This document shows, piece after piece, positions 1 through 6,600 of a stretch of DNA of 12,637 nucleotides (position 1 is the stretch's first letter; each line of letters starts with the position of its first letter). The position numbers and the translations under genes were made by a program. The notes beneath the pieces are model-generated. The model saw nothing but the letters and a program-made list of their open reading frames with translations. It ran no database searches and was not told where the DNA came from. Source of the stretch: Bacteroidota bacterium (GTDB lineage Bacteria > Bacteroidota > Rhodothermia > Rhodothermales > UBA10348); contig JAQCDI010000036.1 in NCBI GenBank assembly GCA_027620595.1, positions 1 to 12,637 on the forward strand, read 5' to 3'.

Positions 1-41
1 GGCCACCGGGACCGGAAGCGGTTCCAGAGGCCGGGACACGG

Positions 42-50
42 TATATTCCG
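42..50 (+). promoter_or_regulatory. probable promoter -10/-7 element upstream of hutU
   Basis: The sequence TATATTCCG stands out as AT-rich in a GC-rich leader and ends 32 bases before the hutU start. It resembles both a sigma70 -10 hexamer (TATAAT) and the Bacteroidota -7 element (TAnnTTTG). A very similar TATATTTC precedes the small metal-protein gene at 10217 and TAGATTCCG precedes the M14 peptidase gene at 6601. No convincing -35 or -33 element is visible at the usual distance, and the window starts only 41 bases upstream, so a more distant regulator site could be missed. Confidence 0.45.
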
Positions 51-82
51 ATCCTCGAACGAATTCCCCCGACGGACGCTCC

Positions 83-1747
83 ATGCAGGCACAGAAGACG
101 GCCATCCACGCTCCCCACGGAACGAAGCTGCATTGCAAAGGCTGGCACCAGGAAGCCGCCATGCGCATGCTCATGAACAACCTGGATCCGGCCGTGGCCG
201 AGCATCCGGAAGAATTGATTGTCTACGGCGGAGGCGGCAAGGCCGCGCGCAACTGGGAGGCCTATCACCGCATCATTGCCACGCTCAAGCGCCTCGAGAA
301 CGATGAGACCCTGCTCGTGCAATCCGGCAAACCGGTGGGTGTTTTCCGCACCCATGAGGAGGCTCCCCGTGTCTTGATTGCCAATGCCCACCTGGTGCCC
401 CGCTGGGGGACCTGGGACGAATTCCGTCGATTGGACGCCATGGGGCTCACGATGTACGGGCAGATGACCGCCGGTTCGTGGATCTACATCGGCACGCAGG
501 GAATCCTGCAGGGGACCTACGAGACCTTTGCCGAATGCGCCAACCAGCACTTCGGGGGAACGCTGGAGGGTCGGCTGGTGGTGACGGCGGGCCTCGGCGG
601 CATGGGCGGCGCCCAGCCGCTTGCAGCCACCATGAACGGCGCCGCCTGCCTGTGTGTGGAGATCGACCCGACACGGATCGACCGGCGTGTGGAGACTGGC
701 TATTGCGATGAGCGCTCGGATGACCTGGACGAGGCGCTCGAAAAGCTTCTCCAAGCCAGGGAGCGCCGTGAGGCGTTGTCGATCGGACTCCTGGGCAATA
801 TCGCCGACGTGCTGCCGGAGCTGGTACGTCGCGGCGTTGTGCCCGATGTACTCACGGACCAGACATCAGCGCATGATCTGGATTTGGGGTATCTGCCTGT
901 CGGACATACGGTTGCGTCTGCGGCGGTTTTCCGCGCGTCGGACCCTGTCGGATACCGCGAGGCGGTGCTTGACGCCATGCAGGTCCATATCCAGGCCATG
1001 CTGGACTGCAAGGCGGCTGGCGCCATCACGTTCGACTACGGCAACAACCTGCGCGGGCAAGTGGCGGACCATCGCGGCATGACCGAAGCCTTCGACATTC
1101 CGGGCTTCGTGCCCGAATTCATCCGGCCGCTCTTCTGCCGCGGATCCGGTCCGTTCCGCTGGGCGGCACTCAGTGGCGATCCGCGGGATATAGCCGTCAC
1201 CGACGATGCCGTGCTTGAGACGTTTCCGCAGAAGGAAGCCCTGGCCCGCTGGATCCACAAGGCGCGCGAGCAGGTGCACTTCCAGGGGCTGCCCGCCCGC
1301 ATCTGCTGGTTGGAATACGGCGAGCGCGCCGAAATGGGCCTCAAATTCAACTGGCTGGTCAAGACCGGTCGGGTGTCGGCGCCTCTCGTGATCGGTCGAG
1401 ATCATCTTGACTCGGGTTCGGTGGCCTCCCCCAACCGTGAAACGGAAGGCATGATGGACGGCTCGGACGCCATTGCCGACTGGCCCCTGCTCAATGCACT
1501 CCTCAACACGGCCTGCGGCGCCAGCTGGGTGTCCCTGCACCATGGTGGCGGCGTGGGCATCGGTTACTCGATCCACTCGGGCATGGTGAGCGTGGCCGAC
1601 GGAACGGAAATGGCCGACAGGCGCCTTGAGCGTGTGCTCACGGCCGATCCGGGCACGGGAGTCATGCGGCACGCGGACGCCGGGTACCCGGACGCCATCG
1701 ACACGGCCAACGAGCGGGGCGTGGACCTGCCGATGGTAAACGGATGA
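83..1747 (+). CDS. hutU: urocanate hydratase
   Basis: HutU adds water to urocanate to give 4-imidazolone-5-propionate, the second step of histidine breakdown, in the cytoplasm with a tightly bound NAD+. The 554-residue protein is full length for the family (about 550-560). It shows the hallmark stretches LVQSGKPVGVFRTHE and MYGQMTAGSWIYIGTQGI, the NAD-binding loop GLGGMGGAQPLAAT (about residues 170-183), FCRGSGPFRWAALSGDP, and ARICWLEYGERAEMGL, whose Cys408 aligns with the conserved catalytic-region cysteine (Cys410 in Pseudomonas putida). The C-terminus, TGVMRHADAGYPDAID, is also typical. The ATG at 83 has no clear Shine-Dalgarno sequence; the family N-terminus fits this start. The stop overlaps the first possible hutH ATG (ATGA at 1744), so the genes are probably co-transcribed and translationally coupled. 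Confidence 0.97.
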   Translation: MQAQKTAIHAPHGTKLHCKGWHQEAAMRMLMNNLDPAVAEHPEELIVYGGGGKAARNWEAYHRIIATLKRLENDETLLVQSGKPVGVFRTHEEAPRVLIANAHLVPRWGTWDEFRRLDAMGLTMYGQMTAGSWIYIGTQGILQGTYETFAECANQHFGGTLEGRLVVTAGLGGMGGAQPLAATMNGAACLCVEIDPTRIDRRVETGYCDERSDDLDEALEKLLQARERREALSIGLLGNIADVLPELVRRGVVPDVLTDQTSAHDLDLGYLPVGHTVASAAVFRASDPVGYREAVLDAMQVHIQAMLDCKAAGAITFDYGNNLRGQVADHRGMTEAFDIPGFVPEFIRPLFCRGSGPFRWAALSGDPRDIAVTDDAVLETFPQKEALARWIHKAREQVHFQGLPARICWLEYGERAEMGLKFNWLVKTGRVSAPLVIGRDHLDSGSVASPNRETEGMMDGSDAIADWPLLNALLNTACGASWVSLHHGGGVGIGYSIHSGMVSVADGTEMADRRLERVLTADPGTGVMRHADAGYPDAIDTANERGVDLPMVNG

Positions 1748-1758
1748 CCCGCCAACCA

Positions 1759-1766
1759 GGAAAGGA
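1759..1766 (+). promoter_or_regulatory. strong ribosome-binding site setting the hutH start
   Basis: GGAAAGGA lies just upstream of the ATG at 1768, at a normal Shine-Dalgarno distance. The upstream ATG at 1744 overlaps the hutU stop and has no such site, so 1768 is favoured. This is the only clear Shine-Dalgarno sequence in the window; most other genes here lack one, as is common in Bacteroidota. Confidence 0.55.
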
Positions 1767-1767
1767 C

Positions 1768-3270
1768 ATGCCCCACCGCATCACAATTGCCCGTTTGCCC
1801 CAGGATTGCACGGAGGCCATTGCTTCGCTGGATCGGGATCGGTCCCGGGTCCGGACATCCCGCGCCACGCTCGAAAAGCGGATAGCCGGAGGTGCGGCTA
1901 CCTACGGCGTCAACACCGGTTTCGGAAAGCTGGCCAACCAGCGCGTGAGCGATGACCGCCTCTCGGACCTGCAGCGCAACCTGCTGGTATCGCACGCCGT
2001 GGGCGTCGGCCTGCCGGTTTCCCCCGATATCACACGCGTCATGCTGGCCCTCAAGCTGCATTCCCTCGGTCTGGGCTATTCCGGTGTTTCGGAGCCCACG
2101 TTCGAGCGGTTGCTCGAGTTTGCGAAGCGGGACCTGCTGCCCGTTATCCCGTCACGCGGGTCGGTGGGCGCCTCCGGGGACCTGGCACCCCTGGCGCATA
2201 TGGCATTGCCGCTCATAGGGTTCGGGCATTTCTGGGGGCCGGGCGGCGCCCACCGACCCGCAGCGGAGGTGCTGGCCGAGAACGGTCTCGAGCCGATTTC
2301 CCTGGCAGCCAAGGACGGGCTCAGCCTCATCAATGGCACGCAGTTCATGGCGGCCTATGGCGCCTGGATCCTGCATCGGGCCACCATGCTGGTCCGCACG
2401 GCCGATATCCTGGCCTGCATGAGCCTCGAGGCCCTGCAAGGCAGTGCCCACCCCTTCGATGAACGGGTACACGCCATCCGGCCCCATCCTGGCCAGGTGA
2501 CCGTGGCGCGCAACCTGCGCCGCCTGCTCGAGGAAAGCGAAATCCTTGAAAGCCATCGCGACTGCGGCAAGGTGCAGGACCCATACTGCCTGCGGTGTGT
2601 CCCGCAGGTGCACGGCGCCAGCCGGGATGCCCTTTCCTATGGCGTGGGCGTGCTCGAGACCGAGATGAACGCCGTGACGGACAACCCGCTGGTCTTTGGA
2701 GACGGCGAGGTAATCAGCGGCGGCAACTTCCACGGCCAACCGCTGGCCCTGGCCCTGGATTTTGCAGCCATCGCCCTGGCCGAGCTGGCCTCCATTTCCG
2801 AGCGCCGGATCTACCTGCTGCTGGAAGGCCACGACGGCCTGCCACGCCTCCTGATGCAGGAAACCGGACTGAATTCAGGCTTCATGATCCCCCAGTACAC
2901 CGCGGCCGCCCTGGTTTCCGAGAACAAGGTGCTCTGCCATCCGGCTTCGGTGGACTCCATCCCGACGTCCCTGGGTCAGGAGGATCACGTGTCGATGGGC
3001 AGCATCAGCGCCGTCAAGCTGCTGCAGGTGATGGAGAACCTGGAACACGTGTTTGCCATCGAGGCGCTTACGGCGGCGCAGGCCCTCGACTACCGTGCGC
3101 CCCTGCGGCCCGGGCGTGGAGTGGAGCTGGCCCATTCCCTCATCCGTGCTCGCATCCCCCACCGCGAAGGAGACTACCTCTTCCAGGACGACCTGACGCC
3201 GAGTGTCGAGATCATCCGTTCGTCCGCGCTGCAGCAGGCCGTCGAATCGGGGGGATACACGCTTGGCTGA
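1768..3270 (+). CDS. hutH: histidine ammonia-lyase (histidase)
   Basis: HutH removes ammonia from L-histidine to give urocanate, the first step of the pathway, in the cytoplasm and usually as a tetramer. The Ala-Ser-Gly triad that cyclises into the MIO electrophile is present within GSVGASGDLAPLAHMALP (Ala135-Ser136-Gly137 from the 1768 start). Other family marks are YGVNTGFGKL, LINGTQFM, KVQDPYCLRCVPQVHGA, TDNPLV, SGGNFHGQPLA, NSGFMIPQYTAAALVSENK and PTSLGQEDHVSMG. The length of 500 residues is normal (about 500-510). The alternative ATG at 1744 would add eight residues and overlap hutU by 4 bp; 1768 is preferred for its ribosome-binding site. The 3' end overlaps the start of hutI by 8 bp. 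No active-site residue appears to be missing. Confidence 0.97.
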   Translation: MPHRITIARLPQDCTEAIASLDRDRSRVRTSRATLEKRIAGGAATYGVNTGFGKLANQRVSDDRLSDLQRNLLVSHAVGVGLPVSPDITRVMLALKLHSLGLGYSGVSEPTFERLLEFAKRDLLPVIPSRGSVGASGDLAPLAHMALPLIGFGHFWGPGGAHRPAAEVLAENGLEPISLAAKDGLSLINGTQFMAAYGAWILHRATMLVRTADILACMSLEALQGSAHPFDERVHAIRPHPGQVTVARNLRRLLEESEILESHRDCGKVQDPYCLRCVPQVHGASRDALSYGVGVLETEMNAVTDNPLVFGDGEVISGGNFHGQPLALALDFAAIALAELASISERRIYLLLEGHDGLPRLLMQETGLNSGFMIPQYTAAALVSENKVLCHPASVDSIPTSLGQEDHVSMGSISAVKLLQVMENLEHVFAIEALTAAQALDYRAPLRPGRGVELAHSLIRARIPHREGDYLFQDDLTPSVEIIRSSALQQAVESGGYTLG

Positions 3271-4510
3271 TTTCCATGCCACCGACACCGGCCTGCTGAC
3301 CGATATCGGCTGGCTGGCCACCTGTCCACCGGGCGGGGGCCAGGATGGCATTGGCGTGATCCATCAGGCGGCGTTGGCCTGGCGGGACGGCCGGATCGAA
3401 TGGGTGGGACGCCAGTCAGACCTGCCCCCGGCATTGCGCGAGCGCGAAACCCGTTCCGCCGAAGGCCGCATGGTCGTACCCGGTCTGGTGGACTGCCATA
3501 CCCACCTGGTGTTCGGTGGTTGGCGGGCCGATGAATTCCGCCGCCGACTGGCCGGCGAATCCTACCTCGACATCGCAGCCTCCGGGGGAGGCATCCAACG
3601 CACGATGCGGCAGACACGGGAAGCGGACACGGAGGTGCTGGCCCTCCATGCCCTCGGCTGCCTGCGTGCCATGGCGCGGCTCGGCATCACGACTGTGGAG
3701 TGCAAGACGGGCTATGGGCTGTCGTTCGAAGATGAATTGCGCCTGCTGCGCGTGGTTCGGGACATTCGCCCCCGTACGCCCCAGCGAATTGTGTCCACGC
3801 TGCTGGCAGCACACGTGGTACCTCCTGAATGTAACAAAGACAGTTATATTCAAATGATAACAGAGGATCTGATTCCGGCAGTTGCCGAAGCACAGTTGGC
3901 CGATTTCAACGACATCTTTGTCGAAGAAGGGGCCTTCTCGGCCGACGACGCCCGACGCATTCTGGGAGCCGGACGCCGTTACGGTCTGCGGCCGAAACTG
4001 CATGTGGACCAATTGCATGACGGCAACGGAGCTGCCCTGGCCGCAGAACTGGGCGCCATCAGCGCGGACCATCTCGAGTTCACGTCGGATGCCGGGCGTC
4101 AGGCCATGGCCCGCGCAGAAGTGATCGGGGTCTGCCTGCCGCTGGCCTCGCTCTACCTGCACCAGCCCCCAATGGACGGGCGAGCCTTCGTCCGGGCCGG
4201 TGTGCCGGTGGCCGTGGCCACGGATTTCAATCCCGGATCGGCGCCGAGCTACGACCTGCCGTTGGCCATGATGCTGGCTTGCACCATCAGTCGTCTGACG
4301 CCGGCTGAGGCGCTCAAGGGAGCCACCATCCACGCCGCTGCGGCCATCGGCGTGGCCACGGAAACCGGTTCGCTCGAACCAGGAAAGGCGGCCGACTTCG
4401 CCGAGTATTCCGCAGACAATGTGGATGACTGGATGTATCATTTCCGGCCGAATGTGTGCGAGCGGACCTGGATCGGCGGTCAGGTCGTGCACGGAACCCA
4501 CCTTTCCTGA
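3263..4510 (+). CDS. hutI: imidazolonepropionase
   Basis: HutI hydrolyses 4-imidazolone-5-propionate to N-formimino-L-glutamate, the third step of histidine breakdown. It is a cytoplasmic metal-dependent amidohydrolase with a TIM-barrel fold. From the chosen TTG start (415 residues, normal for the family) the metal ligands are visible as His79 and His81 in VDCHTHLVFGG, His247 in KLHVDQLHDG and Asp321 in ATDFNPGSAPS. TVECKTGYGLS, LLAAHVVPPE (His184) and SADHLEFTS are also conserved. An in-frame ATG at 3203 lies inside hutH and would add 20 unrelated residues, so TTG at 3263, overlapping hutH by 8 bp and preceded by a G-rich tract, is preferred. Codons 189-201 form a strikingly AT-rich patch (see findings). 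The reading frame and family signature stay intact across it. Confidence 0.95.
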   Translation: MADFHATDTGLLTDIGWLATCPPGGGQDGIGVIHQAALAWRDGRIEWVGRQSDLPPALRERETRSAEGRMVVPGLVDCHTHLVFGGWRADEFRRRLAGESYLDIAASGGGIQRTMRQTREADTEVLALHALGCLRAMARLGITTVECKTGYGLSFEDELRLLRVVRDIRPRTPQRIVSTLLAAHVVPPECNKDSYIQMITEDLIPAVAEAQLADFNDIFVEEGAFSADDARRILGAGRRYGLRPKLHVDQLHDGNGAALAAELGAISADHLEFTSDAGRQAMARAEVIGVCLPLASLYLHQPPMDGRAFVRAGVPVAVATDFNPGSAPSYDLPLAMMLACTISRLTPAEALKGATIHAAAAIGVATETGSLEPGKAADFAEYSADNVDDWMYHFRPNVCERTWIGGQVVHGTHLS

Positions 4511-4545
4511 ACCCACCCGTCCGACGTTCCATCCCACGTGCTGCC

Positions 4546-5034
4546 ATGAATCTGACCATCATCACGACCGGCGGGACCATCGACAAGGTCTATTTCGATG
4601 CCAAGAGTGACTATCAGGTGGGCAACCCCCAGATCAAGGCCATCCTGGAGCGCGTCGGTGTCACGTTCCCGTTCTGGGTGCAGGAGCTTTTCTACAAGGA
4701 CAGCCTCGATCTGACGGACGAAGATCGGGCCCAGATCGTGGACGCCGTCCTCGAGTCCTCGTCCAACCGCGTGATCGTGACCCACGGCACGGACACCATG
4801 GTCGAAACGGCCAAAGCCCTCCAGGATCGACTTGATGGCACGAAAACCGTGGTGCTTGTGGGGTCGCTGACACCGGCCCGGTTCCGCGAGACGGATGCCG
4901 AGTTCAACATCGGCGTGGCCGTCGGAGCCGTTCAATCGTTGGGTCCCGGGGTTTACCTTGCCATGAACGGACAGGTTTTCGATCCGGAGAACGTCCGCAA
5001 GAACCGCGCAGCCAACCGTTTCGAGGCCATCTGA
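4546..5034 (+). CDS. single-domain asparaginase-like protein in the hut operon
   Basis: The 162-residue protein matches only the N-terminal catalytic domain of bacterial L-asparaginases (usually about 320-350 residues in two domains). It begins with the first signature IITTGGTID (nucleophile candidate Thr11). It also has the second signature VTHGTDTMVETA (Thr82-Asp83) and the following VLVGSLTPARFRETDAEFN. Lys152 in VRKNRAANRFEA aligns with the catalytic Lys162 region of E. coli asparaginase II. The protein stops about ten residues later, so the whole C-terminal domain is absent; in classical enzymes that domain supplies a glutamate to the neighbouring active site. The ATG at 4546 fits the family start; an upstream in-frame ATG at 4456 lies inside hutI. 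The gene starts 35 bases after hutI. It may be a stand-alone amidase or a nucleotide/ligand-binding relative; the substrate is unknown. The domain assignment is confident, the activity is not. Confidence 0.85.
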   Translation: MNLTIITTGGTIDKVYFDAKSDYQVGNPQIKAILERVGVTFPFWVQELFYKDSLDLTDEDRAQIVDAVLESSSNRVIVTHGTDTMVETAKALQDRLDGTKTVVLVGSLTPARFRETDAEFNIGVAVGAVQSLGPGVYLAMNGQVFDPENVRKNRAANRFEAI

Positions 5035-5062
5035 CGCGGATCCACCCATCCTCTGCGTTCTT

Positions 5063-6538
5063 GTGCCTGCTTTCCTTCGTCCATCCGGTCTGATGTTGCT
5101 GGTCCTGCTGCCGATGCAGGTTCATGCCCAGGACGCGTTCTGTGAATGGGACCGCACCGAAGCAGCCGCACGGTTCGGATCGTCGGCCCTCTCGGCTCCC
5201 ACGATACCGGCCTGGACGCTTCCGCTCTCCCAGGCGTCCTTTGCACGTCGGTCCGCCCCCGGGCGGGTCTTCCCATCGGATCCCGGGTCGAGCGTGCCCA
5301 CGGACGTGTTGCTTCCGGGCCTGCTCGGGGACGGAATGGCGCTTGACGGGGAGTATGTGCGCGCCGGCTCGGACCGGCTCGATGGCATCGGCCAGGTCAT
5401 GACGACGACCGATGGGGATTTCCGGTTCGCCCCCGATACCTCGGCCGCGCTGCTGTGCCCCACCGATATTTCCGTGTGCCGTGCGTTCGACGCTGTGAAC
5501 GTCTACTGGCATGTGGACCGCTACGTCCGCGAGTTCTGGGTGGACCGGATGGGAGTCGAGCCGTCGTTCCGGGCCGAGGCACGCGTCCACATCGGCGGGG
5601 ATGGGGCGTTTGCCGATTGGACTTCCCGGTCCCAGAAAATGGGTGTCGGGGACATCTTCATGAAGAACACGGCCCTCTCGGACGACCTGATCTATCATGA
5701 ATACACGCACCTGGTGCTGTCCTCCCTGGGCTTCGAGACCGGAACCGGGGTAAGTGAACAGACCCGGGCCCTGCACGAGGCCTACGCCGATTATTTCGCC
5801 GCCACATTCACGGGCGAACCGCGGATCGGGGAGTGGGTGGTCACCTGTCCGCCGCGGCAGCAATGCCAGGGTCCGCCGAACGACAGGGAGCTGCGCACGC
5901 TCGAACTCGACCCGGGCATCTGGAACTGGCGGGAGGGCGCGCCATCGGATTCGTTGCGCTACGGCATCTGCACCCGGTTCCACGAGGGCGATGGCAAGTG
6001 CAAGCAATCCTGGAACAACTACACCCGGCCCTATGTGTGGGGCATGATCTGGGCAGCCGCCCTGTGGGACCTGCGGACCGCCCTTGGCGCGGAGCAGGTC
6101 GACCGCCTGGCCCTGGAAGCGGCCCGGCGGCACGACAGCACCACGGATTTCGCCCGTGCCCTGGGCCACCTGCTGGAAGAGGCCGAGGGTCGATTCGGGC
6201 CCAACGTCCGCGGACAGGTGGAAACCGTTTTCCTTGAGCGGGGACTCACCGCGTCTATGGATGTGTCCGTGGAATCGTCCGATCAGGATGCCGGCCTGGA
6301 ACTCTGGCCAAACCCGGCCCGCGGAAGTCTCTCGATCCGCCTCCCGGACGCCCCCAGCGGACACCTTGCCGCCGAATGGGTGATCCGGGACCTGCTGGGG
6401 CGCGAGGTCCTGCGCGGCACGGCCCGTTCGGGCGATCTGCTGTCCGTCGATACGGGGCAGTTGCCGGCAGGGGTCTACCGATTCGAAGCGCGTTCGGGCG
6501 CCCGTTCGATGCGGCAGATGTTCGTTCACTTCAGGTAG
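5063..6538 (+). CDS. secreted gluzincin-type zinc metallopeptidase with T9SS sorting domain
   Basis: This is a predicted exported zinc peptidase. From the GTG at 5063 the first 22 or so residues form a signal peptide (hydrophobic MLLVLLPMQV, cleavage near VHA-QD). Starting at the ATG at 5093 would leave too short a signal without a positive charge, so GTG is preferred. The zinc site is His212-Glu213-Tyr-Thr-His216 with a probable third ligand Glu239 in HEAYADYFA, the gluzincin arrangement seen in M4/M36-like enzymes. Seven cysteines, including CPTDISVC, CPPRQQC and CTRFHEGDGKC, could form disulfides. Residues about 410-491 are a type A T9SS C-terminal domain (LWPNPARGSLSIRLP, RDLLGREV, LPAGVYRFEARSG), which directs export through the type IX system and removal or anchoring at the surface. 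The exact peptidase family is not recognised. It starts 28 bases after the asparaginase-like gene with no Shine-Dalgarno sequence. Confidence 0.88.
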   Translation: MPAFLRPSGLMLLVLLPMQVHAQDAFCEWDRTEAAARFGSSALSAPTIPAWTLPLSQASFARRSAPGRVFPSDPGSSVPTDVLLPGLLGDGMALDGEYVRAGSDRLDGIGQVMTTTDGDFRFAPDTSAALLCPTDISVCRAFDAVNVYWHVDRYVREFWVDRMGVEPSFRAEARVHIGGDGAFADWTSRSQKMGVGDIFMKNTALSDDLIYHEYTHLVLSSLGFETGTGVSEQTRALHEAYADYFAATFTGEPRIGEWVVTCPPRQQCQGPPNDRELRTLELDPGIWNWREGAPSDSLRYGICTRFHEGDGKCKQSWNNYTRPYVWGMIWAAALWDLRTALGAEQVDRLALEAARRHDSTTDFARALGHLLEEAEGRFGPNVRGQVETVFLERGLTASMDVSVESSDQDAGLELWPNPARGSLSIRLPDAPSGHLAAEWVIRDLLGREVLRGTARSGDLLSVDTGQLPAGVYRFEARSGARSMRQMFVHFR

Positions 6539-6563
6539 CGCGGCATGGACGGCGTCTGCGCCC

Positions 6564-6572
6564 TAGATTCCG
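6564..6572 (+). promoter_or_regulatory. possible promoter element upstream of the M14 peptidase gene
   Basis: TAGATTCCG sits 28 bases before the ATG at 6601 and resembles TATATTCCG before hutU. The preceding gene ends at 6538, leaving a 62-base gap large enough for a promoter. No clear -35/-33 element is seen, so this is a tentative call based on similarity to the other two sites. Confidence 0.25.
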
Positions 6573-6600
6573 CCGATCCATCGATTTCCCCTTCGACCGC

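Noticed and set aside
2595..3299. A 234-residue plus-strand frame inside hutH
   Set aside because: It is out of frame with the conserved hutH C-terminus, is dominated by Arg, Gly and Pro, and shows no domain.
3844..3856. TATATTC in the AT-rich hutI patch as an internal promoter for the asparaginase-like gene
   Set aside because: It is almost 700 bases from that gene and has no -35/-33 partner, so I do not list it as a feature; it is mentioned only as one explanation of the composition anomaly.
3416..4537. A 373-residue minus-strand frame opposite hutI
   Set aside because: The plus strand encodes all hutI metal ligands here; the antisense product has no recognisable features.
4456..4545. Upstream extension of the asparaginase-like frame into hutI
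   Set aside because: The asparaginase family begins directly with the strand before TTGGTI, which matches the ATG at 4546; the extra residues are an out-of-frame hutI shadow and a Pro/Arg-rich linker.
4904..6529. A 541-residue open frame on the minus strand opposite the asparaginase end and the metallopeptidase
   Set aside because: It mirrors a well-supported plus-strand gene with signal peptide, zinc site and sorting domain. Its translation is rich in Gly, Arg, His and Pro with no recognisable motif, which is typical of antisense frames in GC-rich DNA.
6376..6600. Upstream extension of the M14 gene reading frame to 6376
   Set aside because: It overlaps the T9SS sorting domain of the previous gene, is low in similarity to any exported protein start, and would bury the clear signal peptide beginning at 6601.
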